Assembly: GCF_010731595.1 (NCBI RefSeq)
Contig: NZ_AP022582.1
Span: 1,984,001 to 2,048,000 of the forward strand
Direction of reading: 5' to 3'
Source: Mycobacterium seoulense
GTDB lineage: Bacteria > Actinomycetota > Actinomycetes > Mycobacteriales > Mycobacteriaceae
Length of the DNA stretch: 64,000 bases
How positions within the stretch are numbered: position 1 is the stretch's first letter; every line of letters begins with the position of its first letter. The translations under genes and the position numbers were made by a program. Positions 52,484-62,551 of the stretch are shown piece after piece. The notes below the pieces were generated by a model. The model saw only the letters and a list, made by a program, of their open reading frames with translations. It ran no database searches and was not told the DNA's origin.

Positions 52484-53608
52484 GTGGTCGATTCCCCGGA
52501 CTTCGAAGCGCTCGAGGCCGCCGGAATCGCCGATGCGCGCGAGCGGGCCGACCTCATCAAGTACCTGGGCGAACTCGGCTTCACCGTCGACGAAATGGTG
52601 GAGGCCGAACAGCGGGGCCGGCTGTTCGGCCTCGCCGGTGACGTCCTGCAATGGTCGGGGCGCCCGATCCACACGATGGCAACCGCGGCCGAACAACTCG
52701 GGTTGTCGCCCGGGGAAGTCGCCCAGGCGTGGGGTTTGCTCGGCCTGACGGTCGCCGGCCCCGACGTTCCGGCGCTGAGCCAGGCCGATGTCGACGCGCT
52801 GGCGACCTGGGTCGCCTTGAAGTCGGTGGTGGGCGAGGACGGCGCGTTCGGATTGCTGCGGGTACTCGGTGCCGCGATGGCCCGCCTCGCCGAGGCCGAG
52901 TCGACGGCGATCCGGGCCGGGACGCCGGACATCCAGATGACCTACACCAACGACGAGCTCGCCACGGCGCAGGCGTACCGCGCGGTCGCGGAGTTCGTCC
53001 CCCGGATTTCCGCACTGATCGACGTCGTTCACCGCCATCATCTGACCGGCGCCCGCACCCACTTCGAGGGCGTCCTTCGCGACACCTCGGCAACCGTGAT
53101 GTGCGGCATCGGTTTCGCGGATCTGTCCGGCTTTACCGTGCTCACCCGCGCGCTCACCCCCGCGCAGCTTTCGGCTCTGCTCAACGAGTTCGCCGGCACC
53201 GTCGCCGACGTGGTGCACCGCGACGGCGGCCGGGTGGTGAAGTTCATCGGTGACGAGGTGATGTGGGTGAGCGCGTCACCCGAACGCCTCGCCCGGGCGG
53301 CGGTCGATCTGGTCGAGCATCCGCGGGCCCGCGAGGAGGGGCTGCGGGTCCGCGCCGGCCTCGCGTACGGCGGCGTCCTGGCGATCAACGGCGACTACTT
53401 CGGCAGCCCGGTCAACTTGGCGGCGCGTCTGGTCGGGGCCGCGGCCCCGTGCCAGATCCTGGCCGATTCGGCCCTGCACGAGCAACTGCCGGAGTGGCCG
53501 GCGACGGTCCGTGGCCCCTTTGACCTCAAGGGCTTTGACGACCCCGTCGTCGCGTTCGAGCTGCACGGCGGGGGCGCCGCCGACCCCGGCGCGGGCTCCG
53601 GCGATTAG
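52484..53608 (+). CDS. Class III adenylate cyclase (Rv2212 type)
   Basis: A 374-residue cytosolic cyclase. The N-terminal domain (about 1–200) is the helical pH-sensing module described for M. tuberculosis Rv2212, whose activity depends on pH and fatty acids. The C-terminal catalytic domain has GIGFADLSGFTVLT (metal-binding Asp), KFIGDEVMWVS (second Asp) and GLAYGGVLAINGDYFGSPVNLAARL. GTG start at 52484, only 41 bp from gcvT. pepB follows on the same strand 11 bp later, so a shared transcript is likely. Confidence 0.9.
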   Translation: MVDSPDFEALEAAGIADARERADLIKYLGELGFTVDEMVEAEQRGRLFGLAGDVLQWSGRPIHTMATAAEQLGLSPGEVAQAWGLLGLTVAGPDVPALSQADVDALATWVALKSVVGEDGAFGLLRVLGAAMARLAEAESTAIRAGTPDIQMTYTNDELATAQAYRAVAEFVPRISALIDVVHRHHLTGARTHFEGVLRDTSATVMCGIGFADLSGFTVLTRALTPAQLSALLNEFAGTVADVVHRDGGRVVKFIGDEVMWVSASPERLARAAVDLVEHPRAREEGLRVRAGLAYGGVLAINGDYFGSPVNLAARLVGAAAPCQILADSALHEQLPEWPATVRGPFDLKGFDDPVVAFELHGGGAADPGAGSGD

Positions 53609-53619
53609 GGTAACTGCCC

Positions 53620-55167
53620 GTGACCACCGAATTGAGCTATCAAAGCCCCGCCGTCAACGTCGCCACATCGCTGCCGAAACGCCAGGCGGGCTCTTCGGTA
53701 TTGGTCGTGCCGGTGGTCTCGACCGGCGACGAGGACAGGCCGGGCGCGGTAGTCGCCCAGGGCGAGTCGCCGCTGACCGCGGAGGCGGTCGCCGAAATCG
53801 AATCCGGGCTGCGGGCGCTGGACGCCACCGGCGCCAGTGAGCAGGTCCACCGCCTGGTCGTGCCGTCGCTGCCGGTGTCCAGCGTGCTGGCGATCGGCCT
53901 GGGCAAACCGCGGCCCGAATGGCCGGCCGACACGATCCGTCGCGCCGCCGGTGTGGCGGCGCGGTCCCTGGGCACCGCCGAGGCGGTGTTCACCACCCTC
54001 GCCGGGTTGCCCGGCGCCGACGTGTGCTCGGCGGCCGTCGAGGGATTCATTCTCGGCAGCTATCGGTTCACCGAGTTCCGCAGCGGCAAGACCGCGCCGA
54101 AAGACAACGGGCTGCGCAAGATCACCGTGCTGTCCGCCGCGAAGGACGCCAAAGCGGCCAGCGCGCACGGCGCGGCCGTGGCGACCGCGGTGGCCACCGC
54201 CCGCGACTTCGTCAACACACCGCCGAGTCACCTGTATCCCGCCGAATTCGCCCGGCGTGCAAGGGCTTTGGGCGAATCCGTGGGTCTCGAGGTGGAGGTC
54301 CTCGACGAGAAGGCGCTGCAGAAAGCGGGCTACGGCGGCGTGATCGGCGTCGGCCAGGGCTCGTCGCGGCCGCCGCGGCTGGTGCGGCTGACCCACCGGG
54401 GTTCGAAGCTGGCCAAGAAATCCAAGCAGGCGAAACGCGTCGCGTTGGTCGGCAAGGGCATCACGTTCGACACCGGCGGCATCTCGATCAAGCCCGCGGC
54501 ATCGATGCACCACATGACCTCGGACATGGGCGGCGCGGCCGCGGTCATCGCCACGGTGGCGCTGGCCGCGCAGTCGCGCTTGCCGATCGACGTGATCGCC
54601 ACCGTGCCGATGGCCGAGAACATGCCGTCCGGCACGGCCCAGCGGCCCGGCGACGTGCTGACGCAGTACGGCGGCATCACCGTCGAGGTGCAGAACACCG
54701 ACGCCGAGGGCCGGCTGATCCTGGCCGACGCCATCGTGCGCGCGTGTGAGGACAACCCGGACTACCTGATCGAGACGTCCACCCTGACCGGCGCGCAGAC
54801 CGTGGCGCTGGGCGCCCGGATCCCGGGGGTGATGGGCAGCGAGGCGTTCCGCGACCGCGTGGCGGCGATCTCGCAGCGGGTGGGCGAGAACGGCTGGCCG
54901 ATGCCGCTGCCCGACGAGCTCAAGGACGACCTGAAGTCCACCGTGGCCGACCTGTCCAACATCAGCGGTCAGCGCTTCGCCGGCATGCTGGTCGCCGGGG
55001 TGTTCCTGCGCGAATTCGTCGCCGACGGGGTGGGCTGGGCGCACATCGACGTGGCCGGCCCGGCGTACAACACCAGCGGCCCGTGGGGTTACACGCCCAA
55101 GGGCGGCACCGGTGTGCCGACCCGCACCATGTTCGCGGTGCTCGAGGACATCGCCGAAAACGGCTAG
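53620..55167 (+). CDS. pepB: Leucyl aminopeptidase PepB (M17)
   Basis: Cytosolic dizinc aminopeptidase. The 515 residues match M. tuberculosis. The catalytic motif [14 protein letters not shown] (about residue 352) and [31 protein letters not shown] supply metal-binding Lys, Asp and Glu, with an N-terminal regulatory domain typical of M17. GTG start at 53620. Ends only 3 bp before the stop of the convergent oxidoreductase gene. Confidence 0.96.
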   Translation: MTTELSYQSPAVNVATSLPKRQAGSSVLVVPVVSTGDEDRPGAVVAQGESPLTAEAVAEIESGLRALDATGASEQVHRLVVPSLPVSSVLAIGLGKPRPEWPADTIRRAAGVAARSLGTAEAVFTTLAGLPGADVCSAAVEGFILGSYRFTEFRSGKTAPKDNGLRKITVLSAAKDAKAASAHGAAVATAVATARDFVNTPPSHLYPAEFARRARALGESVGLEVEVLDEKALQKAGYGGVIGVGQGSSRPPRLVRLTHRGSKLAKKSKQAKRVALVGKGITFDTGGISIKPAASMHHMTSDMGGAAAVIATVALAAQSRLPIDVIATVPMAENMPSGTAQRPGDVLTQYGGITVEVQNTDAEGRLILADAIVRACEDNPDYLIETSTLTGAQTVALGARIPGVMGSEAFRDRVAAISQRVGENGWPMPLPDELKDDLKSTVADLSNISGQRFAGMLVAGVFLREFVADGVGWAHIDVAGPAYNTSGPWGYTPKGGTGVPTRTMFAVLEDIAENG

Positions 55168-55170
55168 CCC

Positions 55171-56772
55171 TCAGCGCTTCCCGGTCAGCAGCGAGAAAAC
55201 GGCGCGCCGCACCTGGCGGCGCGGCCATCCGCTCGCGCCGTCGGCGGCCAACGCGGCGTTGGCCGCGTTGCGCCCGCAGGCGCCGTGCACCGAGCCACCC
55301 GGGGTGGCCGACGCGCTGCCCAGATACAGGCCCTGCACCGGGGTTTCGGCCCGGCCCATGCCGGGCGCCGGACGAAAGATCAGCATCTGCTGCAATTGCG
55401 CGGTCCCGCCGTTGAGCGCACCCAGGTGCAGGTTGGCGTCACTGGCCTCCAGGTCCGACGGCCGCTGCACGAACCGGTCGACGACCGCCGAACCGAAGCC
55501 CGGCGCATGCTCCTCGATGACCCGGTCCACCGCCGCGGCGAGCCGGTCGGCCGACGCGTCGTCGGCGACGTTACGCGGCAAATGCGTGTAGGCCCAGACG
55601 CTTTCGGTTCCCTCGGGAGATCTGCTGGGATCGGCCGTGGTGGTCTGCCCCAACAACATGAACGGGTGCTCGGGCACCACCCGGGTGTTCAGGTCGGCCA
55701 TCCAGCGGACCAGCCCGTCGCCGTCGGCGCCCAGATGGACGGTGCCCACGCCGTGCAGGCTCTTCGCCCGCCAGGGAACCGGCCGGTCGAGCGCATAGTT
55801 GACCTTCACCACCGGCGGATCCCACTCGAAGTGTTCGAGGTCGCCTAACAGCTTGGGCGGCAGCGCATCCGCGGGCAGCATGTCGCGGAACAGGCGCGGC
55901 GCCGTCACGTCGGCGATGATCGCCCGCCGCGCCGCCACCGTGCGCCCCTCGGCCGTCGTCACGCCGACCGCGCGGCCACCCCGCACCTGGATGCGGGAAA
56001 CGTTCTGGTTGCACTCGATTCGCGCGCCCGCGGAGCGGGCACGGCTGACCAGGGCGGCGGTCAGCTGGCCCGAGCCCCCGACGGGCACGGGCCAGCCGCG
56101 GTCCTGCGCCAGCATCGTCATCAGGAATCCCATGGCCCCGCTGATGGGCGCGTCCGGCGGGACGTCGGCGTGCATCGCGTTGCCCAGCAACAACACTCGC
56201 GGCGCCTCGCCGGCGAACAGCTCGCTCGCCATGGTGTTGGCGGGCAGCACCAGCAGCCGCGCCACCCGGAGCGCTTCGGACGTGCCGAGTTTGGCCAGCA
56301 GCCGCAGCACCGGCCGCACCGGCGGGAAGGGCGCCAGCATGGCGTCGAGCAGCGGCGCCTTGATCCGCTGCCACAAATCCACCAGCCGCCACCAGTTGTC
56401 GCCGTCGGCCGGTTCCCGGCGCGCGAATTCCGTTGCCGTGCGCGCCGGGTCGCGGTAGACGACGGGCGGGTCCTCATCGGCCGCGCTGCGCGGATGCCCG
56501 ACCACCGCCGGGGCGTGTGACCACCGCAGGCCATGGTCCTCCAGCCCCAGCGCCGCGATCGCGGGTGAGGCCGCCGTCATCGGGTAGTAGGAGCTGAACA
56601 GGTCGGTGATGTAGCCCGGCGTCAGCTCGGCACTGCGAACCGCGCCGCCCGGTTCCGGCTGGGCTTCGAGCACCAGCACGTCCCATCCGGCGTCGGCCAG
56701 CATCGAGGCGGCGACCAGCCCGTGGTGCCCCGCCCCGATGACGACCGCGTCGGCGGTGTCGCGCGCGCTCAC
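55171..56772 (-). CDS. FAD-dependent phytoene-dehydrogenase-type oxidoreductase
   Basis: A 533-residue flavoprotein. The N terminus has the dinucleotide-binding AVVIGAGHHGLVAASMLADAGWDVLVLEAQ with EPGGAVRS following, and the C terminus has GLYLGSASATPGGSVHGACGRNAANAA, both typical of the crtI-like NAD(P)/FAD oxidoreductases. The natural substrate is unknown; members act on carotenoids, retinoids or other lipids. The GTG at 56772 overlaps the stop of the SRPBCC gene (GTGA), so the two are translated together. M. tuberculosis has pepB directly next to ephD, so this pair is an addition here. Confidence 0.82.
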   Translation of the reverse strand: MSARDTADAVVIGAGHHGLVAASMLADAGWDVLVLEAQPEPGGAVRSAELTPGYITDLFSSYYPMTAASPAIAALGLEDHGLRWSHAPAVVGHPRSAADEDPPVVYRDPARTATEFARREPADGDNWWRLVDLWQRIKAPLLDAMLAPFPPVRPVLRLLAKLGTSEALRVARLLVLPANTMASELFAGEAPRVLLLGNAMHADVPPDAPISGAMGFLMTMLAQDRGWPVPVGGSGQLTAALVSRARSAGARIECNQNVSRIQVRGGRAVGVTTAEGRTVAARRAIIADVTAPRLFRDMLPADALPPKLLGDLEHFEWDPPVVKVNYALDRPVPWRAKSLHGVGTVHLGADGDGLVRWMADLNTRVVPEHPFMLLGQTTTADPSRSPEGTESVWAYTHLPRNVADDASADRLAAAVDRVIEEHAPGFGSAVVDRFVQRPSDLEASDANLHLGALNGGTAQLQQMLIFRPAPGMGRAETPVQGLYLGSASATPGGSVHGACGRNAANAALAADGASGWPRRQVRRAVFSLLTGKR

Positions 56773-57221
56773 TTCACCTGGCTCGGCTCCAGGCGTTTCG
56801 CCAGAGCCGCCAGCCGCCACAGGCACTCCTTGTTGCGCGGGTAGGCCGCGGCCAGCGCCATCGAATTGGGAACGGCCGCCATCGGGCCCTCCACGGGCAC
56901 CTCGATCATCTCCACCCGGCAGCCCTGCGGCGTCTCGTGCAGCAGCATCGTGATCCTCGCGGCGCCCAACGGCCCCAGGCGGGCACACAACACCAGCTTG
57001 TGCGGCGGCTCGCACTCCTCCACGATCGTCGCGTCGTTGATCACCAACGGCCAGATGCCGATCGAGTGCCTGATCGAGGAGCCCGGCTCCGGCCAGTTCG
57101 GGTCGACGGCCCGCATCCGGCTGTTGCCGACCACCCACTGGGTGTAGGTCCACCCCTGGGCCAGTACCTCCCACACCCGCTCGCAAGGCACGTCCACGTC
57201 CCGCGTCGCACTCAGCACCAC
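56769..57221 (-). CDS. SRPBCC-family protein paired with the FAD oxidoreductase
   Basis: A 150-residue START/SRPBCC domain: MVLSATRDVDVPCERVWEVLAQGWTY starts the fold, with EECEPPHKLVLCARLGPLGAARITMLL and the closing helix MALAAAYPRNKECLWRLAALAKRL. Such proteins bind hydrophobic ligands and can deliver substrate to, or accept product from, a redox partner; that is the working idea here. The gene is first in the two-gene minus-strand operon and overlaps the oxidoreductase gene by 4 bp. Divergent from the small membrane protein at 57358. Confidence 0.78.
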   Translation of the reverse strand: MVLSATRDVDVPCERVWEVLAQGWTYTQWVVGNSRMRAVDPNWPEPGSSIRHSIGIWPLVINDATIVEECEPPHKLVLCARLGPLGAARITMLLHETPQGCRVEMIEVPVEGPMAAVPNSMALAAAYPRNKECLWRLAALAKRLEPSQVK

Positions 57222-57357
57222 GTTGCATTCCCCTCTCGGCTATCGCGGCGGGATACCCCGGAATTGGGCGCGATATCCGGACAACTTCGCGTTTACCGGC
57301 CTCCCCCAGCGGCTAATCTCCCTCCGATCGAAAACCCGTACGAAGAAAGGCGAGATC

Positions 57358-57702
57358 GTGACGGTGCGACGGTTGATCCTCGGAGTGGGGGCCGTACTTT
57401 TGCTGGCCGGCGTGATCGGCCTACTGGCGCCGGTGTCGATTTCCGACGGCAACGGCCATTCGATCGGGTGCGGGAACGCCGTCGCCACGGACCTGTCCGC
57501 GGCCAGAAGCGCGAACAACAACAGCGTGGCGAACATCCCGATCCTCAACCAAATCGTTCCGCACACCGACTATGTGGCGCAGTGCCAGTCGTCGGTGGGC
57601 AGCCGGCGCATGTGGTCGATCCCGCTGGCGGTCATCGGGCTCATCGCCATCGGCGGGATCTTGCTGACGGGCCGCCAGGGCGCGGCGCGGGCCGGCACCT
57701 GA
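57358..57702 (+). CDS. Small two-helix membrane protein
   Basis: A 114-residue protein with an N-terminal helix (LILGVGAVLLLAGVIGLLAPV), an external loop of about 55 residues with two cysteines (IGCGNAVATDLSAAR and VAQCQSSVGSR) that may form a disulfide, and a second helix (IPLAVIGLIAIGGILLTG). The GTG at 57358 is preceded by AAAGGCGAG; the open frame upstream to 57223 is not family-like. It recalls mycobacterial conserved membrane proteins of unknown role. It stands alone and converges on ephD. Confidence 0.7.
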   Translation: MTVRRLILGVGAVLLLAGVIGLLAPVSISDGNGHSIGCGNAVATDLSAARSANNNSVANIPILNQIVPHTDYVAQCQSSVGSRRMWSIPLAVIGLIAIGGILLTGRQGAARAGT

Positions 57703-57732
57703 GCCGGAGGCGGTGGGCGCCAAGCGCCCGAG

Positions 57733-59508
57733 TCAGATGACCCGCATCCGCGCGAAGTTGCGCAAGCCCTGCGGCGCCACGCGCGAAAGGCCGTACAGCG
57801 CATAGGCTTCCGGCGCAACCGGGCGAATCGGCTTCTTCTTCTGCACCGACGACAGGATGGCGTTGGCGACCTTGTCGGGGCCGTAGTGCCGCAGCGCGAA
57901 CATCTTGCCCAGCTGGCCGCGCCGGCCGTCGACCTGTTCGCCCTTGCCGGCGGGCGCGTCGAACCGGGTGGTGTTGATGATGTTGGTGTCGATGACGCCC
58001 GGGCAGATCGTGGTGAGCCCCACCCCGGCGGTGTCGAGTTCGGCGCGCAGGCAGTCGGAGAACATGTAGGTCGCCGCCTTTGACGTGCAGTAGGCGTTCA
58101 GCGATTGCAGCGGGGCGTAGGCGGCCATCGACGACACGTTGACGATGTAGCCGCCGGTGCCCCGCTCGACCAGCCGGCGGGCGAACGACCGGCACCCGTT
58201 GACCACGCCGCCCAGGTTGACGTCGAGCACCCGGTCGAACTGCTCGGCCGGGGTGTCCAGGAATCCCCCGGCCTGGCCGATGCCGGCGTTGTTGACCACG
58301 ATGTCGGGCACGCCGTGTTCGGCGCTGACCCGCTCGGCGAACGCCTCGACGGCCTGGGCGTCGGACACGTCCAGCACGTAGGGGTGCGCGACGCCGCCGC
58401 GGGTGGCGATCTCGGCGGCGGTGGCCTTGACGGCCGCTTCGTCGATGTCGCTGACGACCAGCTCGGCGCCCTCGCGCGCGAAAGCGAACGCCGTCTCGCG
58501 GCCGATCCCGCTGCCGGCGCCGGTGACCGAGACCAGGGTGTCGCCGAAGGACCCGCGCGGACGTCCGACCTGCGCGCGCAGCAGCGCGCGACTGGGCGGC
58601 TTGCCCTCGGCCAGGTCGGCGAAGTCGTGCACGGCCGCGGCCATCACCTGCGGGTGGGACATCGGCGAGAAGTGACCGGCCTTGATGTCGCGCCGCCAGA
58701 GCCGCGGCACGAAGCGCGGCGTGTGGTCGTAGCCGTACGGCCGGACGTACTTGTCCTTGGTGTTGACGATCAACTGCACCGGAACGTCGACGACGTGGAT
58801 GCTCCGGCCGCGGCCGGAGAACGAGCGAAAGTAGTTGGCGGGATAGGTTTTCACCGACCGGGCGGCATCGCGGGCCAGATGCGGGGAGTGGTGGATCTGC
58901 TCGGCCGGGATGTTGTCCACCGCGTTGCGCCGAAGCGCCGGGATCGACAGCGTCAGCCGAAGGGACAGCGGCGCGAGCACCGGTATCGAGAAGAAGATCA
59001 TGTAGGTCAGGCGCAGCGCCTGGCTGATCGCGCGCGCGAAGGTGCGCGGGCGCCAGGGCGCCCGCAGTCCGCTGAAGATGTAGTCGACCAGTTGGTCCTG
59101 GCTCGGGCCGGACACCGACGTGAACGTGGCGATCCGGTCACCGGCGCCGGGCCGCTTCAGGTAGTGCCACACACCCACCGAGCCCCAGTCGTGGGCGAGC
59201 ACGTGCACGGGCCGGCCCGGGCTGAGCTCTCCGGTCACCGCGGCGAAGTCGTCGGCAAACCGGTCCATAGTGTACGCCGACACCGGCTTGGGCGCCGATG
59301 ACTCACCTACGCCACGGTTGTCGTAGCGAAGGATGCGGAACCGATCGGCCAGCAGCGGCACGACGCCGTCCCACAGCACGTGCGAGTCGGGGAAGCCGTG
59401 CACCAGCACGACGGTGGGGCCGTCGGGGTTGCCCTCCTCGAAAACCGCGATTCGCGCGCCGTCGGCGCTCTCGACGAGATGCTGGGCTAGCTGTTGTGTT
59501 CCCGGCAT
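57733..59508 (-). CDS. ephD: EphD, alpha/beta-hydrolase–short-chain dehydrogenase fusion
   Basis: A 591-residue bifunctional protein. The N-terminal half is an epoxide-hydrolase-type alpha/beta hydrolase with LVHGFPDSHVLWD and the nucleophile in LAHDWGSVGVWHYL; the C-terminal half is an SDR with VTGAGSGIGRETAFAFAREGAELV, VNNAGIGQAGGF, and the catalytic Ser–Tyr–Lys set in NVSSMAAYAPLQSLNAYCTSKAA. The M. tuberculosis protein of 592 residues has been tied to mycolic-acid oxygenation. The ATG at 59508 follows GGGGAGG. It is divergent from dlaT. Confidence 0.94.
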   Translation of the reverse strand: MPGTQQLAQHLVESADGARIAVFEEGNPDGPTVVLVHGFPDSHVLWDGVVPLLADRFRILRYDNRGVGESSAPKPVSAYTMDRFADDFAAVTGELSPGRPVHVLAHDWGSVGVWHYLKRPGAGDRIATFTSVSGPSQDQLVDYIFSGLRAPWRPRTFARAISQALRLTYMIFFSIPVLAPLSLRLTLSIPALRRNAVDNIPAEQIHHSPHLARDAARSVKTYPANYFRSFSGRGRSIHVVDVPVQLIVNTKDKYVRPYGYDHTPRFVPRLWRRDIKAGHFSPMSHPQVMAAAVHDFADLAEGKPPSRALLRAQVGRPRGSFGDTLVSVTGAGSGIGRETAFAFAREGAELVVSDIDEAAVKATAAEIATRGGVAHPYVLDVSDAQAVEAFAERVSAEHGVPDIVVNNAGIGQAGGFLDTPAEQFDRVLDVNLGGVVNGCRSFARRLVERGTGGYIVNVSSMAAYAPLQSLNAYCTSKAATYMFSDCLRAELDTAGVGLTTICPGVIDTNIINTTRFDAPAGKGEQVDGRRGQLGKMFALRHYGPDKVANAILSSVQKKKPIRPVAPEAYALYGLSRVAPQGLRNFARMRVI

Positions 59509-59618
59509 CGGGACCTCCCCGCTTCGACTGCAGTGGCCACACCGTAGCAAGGGGATTCTGGCCGCCCCGGCAACCGCGCGGTCCGCCCTGGATGTGTGCG
59601 GGCGCGGACGCAGTGACA

Positions 59619-59636
59619 GGATAGTTTTGGATAGTT
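59619..59636 (+). promoter_or_regulatory. Direct repeat GGATAGTT upstream of dlaT
   Basis: GGATAGTT occurs at 59619–59626 and 59629–59636, exactly 10 bp apart and so on the same DNA face. It lies 65–82 bp upstream of the dlaT start, near TAGTTA/TAGTTT −10-like hexamers. It may be a binding site for a regulator of dlaT or ephD, or an accident of promoter sequence. Confidence 0.4.
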
Positions 59637-59700
59637 ACTTCGAACGGCTAGCCAGATGTTCGACCCGCCCCGACCCACGAGCGATCGAGGAGTCAAGACG

Positions 59701-61554
59701 ATGGCCATCTCCGTCCAGATGCCTGCACTCGGTGAGAGCGTCACCGAGGGGACGGTCACCCGCTGGCTCAAGCAGGAAGGCGACACGGTCGAACTCGACG
59801 AACCCCTCGTCGAGGTGTCCACCGACAAGGTCGACACCGAAATCCCGTCGCCCGCGGCGGGCGTGCTGACCAAGATCGTCGCCCAGGAGGACGACACCGT
59901 CGAGGTGGGCGGGGAACTGGCCGTCATCGGCGACTCGTCCGAGGGCGGCGGCTCCTCCGAGGGCGACGGCTCGGACGCGGCCGCGCAGGCGCCCAGCCAG
60001 CCGGAGCCGCAGGCCGAATCCGCCCCGCCGGCCCAGCAGGAGCCCGAGCCCGAAGCGGCGGCCCCGGCCCAGCCGGAGCCCGAAGCGGCGGCCCCGGCCC
60101 AGCCGGAGCCCGAACCCCAGCCCGCCCAACAGAGTTCCGGTGGCGGCGACGCGACGCCGGTGTTGATGCCCGAGCTCGGCGAGTCGGTCGCCGAGGGCAC
60201 GGTGACCCGCTGGCTGAAGAAGGTCGGCGACCCGGTCCAGGTCGACGACGCGCTGGTGGAGGTGTCGACCGACAAGGTGGACACCGAGATCCCGTCACCA
60301 GTGGCCGGTGTCCTCATCAGCATCACCGCCGAGGAGGACGCCACCGTCCCCGTCGGCGGGGAACTGGCGCGGATCGGCACCGGTTCCGAGGCCCCGTCCG
60401 CTCCCACGCCCCCGCCCGCCCCCAAACCGGAACCCAAGCCCGAGCCGGCACCCGAACCACCCAAGGCCGAGGCGAAGCCCGAACCCCGGCCGCAACCCCA
60501 GCCCGAGCCGGCCCCGAAAGCTCAACCGGCGCAAGCGCAGCCGGCCGCGCCGGCACCCGGCGACTCCGGCCCGAACGGGGCGCCGTACGTGACGCCGCTG
60601 GTGCGCAAACTGGCCACCGAGAACGGCGTCGACCTGGCCACGATCACCGGCACCGGTGTCGGCGGCCGCATCCGCAAGCAGGACGTGCTCGCCGCGGCGG
60701 AGGAGAAGCAACGCCAGAAGCAGCAGGCCCAGAAAACGCCCGCGCCGCCGCAGGCAACCCCCGCAACCCCCGCAGCGGACGGCAAGGCGGCCCCGGCCGC
60801 AGCGCCGACCCCGGCGCCCGCCCTGGCGCACCTGCGCGGCACCACACAGAAGGCCAGCCGGATCCGCCAGCTGACCGCGAACAAGACGCGGGAGTCCCTG
60901 CAGGCCACCGCCCAGCTCACCCAGACGCACGAGGTCGACATGACCAGGATCGTCGGGTTGCGGGCCAGGGCGAAGTCCGCGTTCGCCGAGCGTGAGGGCG
61001 TGAACCTGACCTTCCTGCCGTTCATCGCCAGGGCGGTGATCGACGCGCTGAAGATCCACCCCAACATCAACGCCAGCTACAACGAGCAGACCAAGGAGAT
61101 CACCTACTACGACGCCGAACACCTCGGCTTCGCCGTGGACACCGAGCAGGGCCTGCTCTCCCCCGTCATCCACAACGCCGGCGATCTGTCGCTGGCCGGG
61201 TTGGCCCGGGCGATCGCCGACATCGCCGCGCGCGCCCGCTCGGGCGACCTCAAGCCCGACGAGCTGTCCGGTGGCACCTTCACCATCACCAACATCGGCA
61301 GCCAGGGCGCTTTGTTCGACACCCCCATCCTGGTTCCGCCCCAGGCCGCCATGCTGGGCACCGGGGCGATCGTCAAGCGGCCCCGGGTGATCGTCGACGA
61401 ATTCGGCAACGAATCCATCGGCGTCCGCTCGATCTGCTACCTGCCGCTGACCTATGACCATCGGCTCATCGACGGCGCTGATGCCGGACGGTTCCTCACC
61501 ACGATCAAGCACCGGCTGGAAGAGGGAGCGTTCGAGGCCGACTTGGGTCTTTAG
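59701..61554 (+). CDS. dlaT: Dihydrolipoamide acyltransferase (E2) DlaT
   Basis: E2 core of the pyruvate dehydrogenase complex; in M. tuberculosis DlaT also serves the peroxynitrite reductase/peroxidase with AhpC, AhpD and Lpd. The 617 residues have two lipoyl domains, each with the lipoyl-lysine in [12 protein letters not shown] (near residues 43 and 193), long Pro/Ala/Glu linkers, an E3-binding domain ([34 protein letters not shown]) and the acyltransferase domain with the catalytic histidine in [13 protein letters not shown]. Linkers are longer than in M. tuberculosis (553 residues). The ATG at 59701 gives [13 protein letters not shown]. LipB and LipA, which make its cofactor, are encoded downstream. 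Confidence 0.95.
   Translation: MAISVQMPALGESVTEGTVTRWLKQEGDTVELDEPLVEVSTDKVDTEIPSPAAGVLTKIVAQEDDTVEVGGELAVIGDSSEGGGSSEGDGSDAAAQAPSQPEPQAESAPPAQQEPEPEAAAPAQPEPEAAAPAQPEPEPQPAQQSSGGGDATPVLMPELGESVAEGTVTRWLKKVGDPVQVDDALVEVSTDKVDTEIPSPVAGVLISITAEEDATVPVGGELARIGTGSEAPSAPTPPPAPKPEPKPEPAPEPPKAEAKPEPRPQPQPEPAPKAQPAQAQPAAPAPGDSGPNGAPYVTPLVRKLATENGVDLATITGTGVGGRIRKQDVLAAAEEKQRQKQQAQKTPAPPQATPATPAADGKAAPAAAPTPAPALAHLRGTTQKASRIRQLTANKTRESLQATAQLTQTHEVDMTRIVGLRARAKSAFAEREGVNLTFLPFIARAVIDALKIHPNINASYNEQTKEITYYDAEHLGFAVDTEQGLLSPVIHNAGDLSLAGLARAIADIAARARSGDLKPDELSGGTFTITNIGSQGALFDTPILVPPQAAMLGTGAIVKRPRVIVDEFGNESIGVRSICYLPLTYDHRLIDGADAGRFLTTIKHRLEEGAFEADLGL
60049..60108 (+). repeat. Two-copy 30-bp in-frame tandem repeat in the dlaT inter-lipoyl linker
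   Basis: Units at 60049–60078 and 60079–60108 are identical and encode [10 protein letters not shown]; a further partial unit (CCCGAA) follows. As an in-frame repeat in a flexible linker it can change copy number without disrupting the enzyme. Confidence 0.8.
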
Positions 61555-61569
61555 GAAGGCTGCCGAACC

Positions 61570-62481
61570 GTGGCCAAGCCCGTCATCGCCATAGCGGGTT
61601 CGTCAGGGCTGATCGGGTCCGCCCTGACGGCGGCGTTGCGTGCGGCCGATCACCGGGTGTTGCGCATCGTGCGCCGGGCGCCGTCGAATTCCGACGAGTT
61701 GCACTGGAACCCCGAGAGGGGCGAATTCGACGTCGACGCGATCAGCGACGCCGACGTCGTCGTCAACCTGTGCGGCGTCAACGTCGGCCAGCGGCGCTGG
61801 TCGGGCGCCTTCAAGCAGGGCCTGCGCGACAGCCGCATCGCTCCCACCGAAGTCCTGGCCCACGCCGTCGCCGAGGCCGGGGTGCCAACCCTGGTCAACG
61901 CCAGCGCCGTGGGCTACTACGGGAACACCAAAGACCGCGTGGTCGACGAAAACGACCGGGCGGGAAAGGGTTTCCTGGCCCAGCTGTGCGAAGACTGGGA
62001 GGCCGCCACGCTGCCGGCGCAATACGGGGGCGCCCGCGTGGTGCTGGCCCGCACCGGACTGGTGTTGGCCCCCGGGGGCGGCCTGTTGGGGCGGTTGCGG
62101 CCGTTGTTTCGGACCGGGCTCGGGGCCCGGCTGGGCAGCGGCCGTCAATACATGTCCTGGATCACGCTCGAAGACGAGGTGCGAGCGCTGCTGTTCGCCA
62201 TCTCCGACCCCGCGTTGTCCGGCCCGGTGAACATGACCGGGCCGGCCCCGGTCACCAACGCCGAATTCACCACCGCGTTCGGCCGGGCGATGAACCGGCC
62301 GACCCCGTTGATGCTGCCGGGCTTTGCGGTGCGGGCCGTGCTCGGCGAGTTCGCCGACGAGGGCGTGCTCATCGGCCAGCGCGCCATCCCGTCGGCACTG
62401 GAGCGAGCCGGTTTTCAGTTCCACCACAACACCATTGGCGAAGCGCTCGGCTACGCCACCGCCCGGCGCGAACACGACTAG
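61570..62481 (+). CDS. TIGR01777/SDR-type NAD-dependent epimerase-like protein (Rv2216)
   Basis: A 303-residue extended-SDR protein. The N-terminal [25 protein letters not shown] is the Rossmann GxxGxx[20 protein letters not shown] and NASAVGYYG follow, and the C-terminal region [36 protein letters not shown] is a DUF1731-like tail. It is the actinobacterial form of YfcH/TIGR01777, function unknown. GTG start at 61570, 16 bp after dlaT on the same strand, so it is likely in the dlaT–lipB–lipA transcript. Confidence 0.88.
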   Translation: MAKPVIAIAGSSGLIGSALTAALRAADHRVLRIVRRAPSNSDELHWNPERGEFDVDAISDADVVVNLCGVNVGQRRWSGAFKQGLRDSRIAPTEVLAHAVAEAGVPTLVNASAVGYYGNTKDRVVDENDRAGKGFLAQLCEDWEAATLPAQYGGARVVLARTGLVLAPGGGLLGRLRPLFRTGLGARLGSGRQYMSWITLEDEVRALLFAISDPALSGPVNMTGPAPVTNAEFTTAFGRAMNRPTPLMLPGFAVRAVLGEFADEGVLIGQRAIPSALERAGFQFHHNTIGEALGYATARREHD

Positions 62482-62551
62482 CGGCGACCGCGAACGCGGC
62501 CGAAGTGGGTCCGGCCCGCGGCGTGATCGCCCGGCGAGTACCGTCGCGAAC

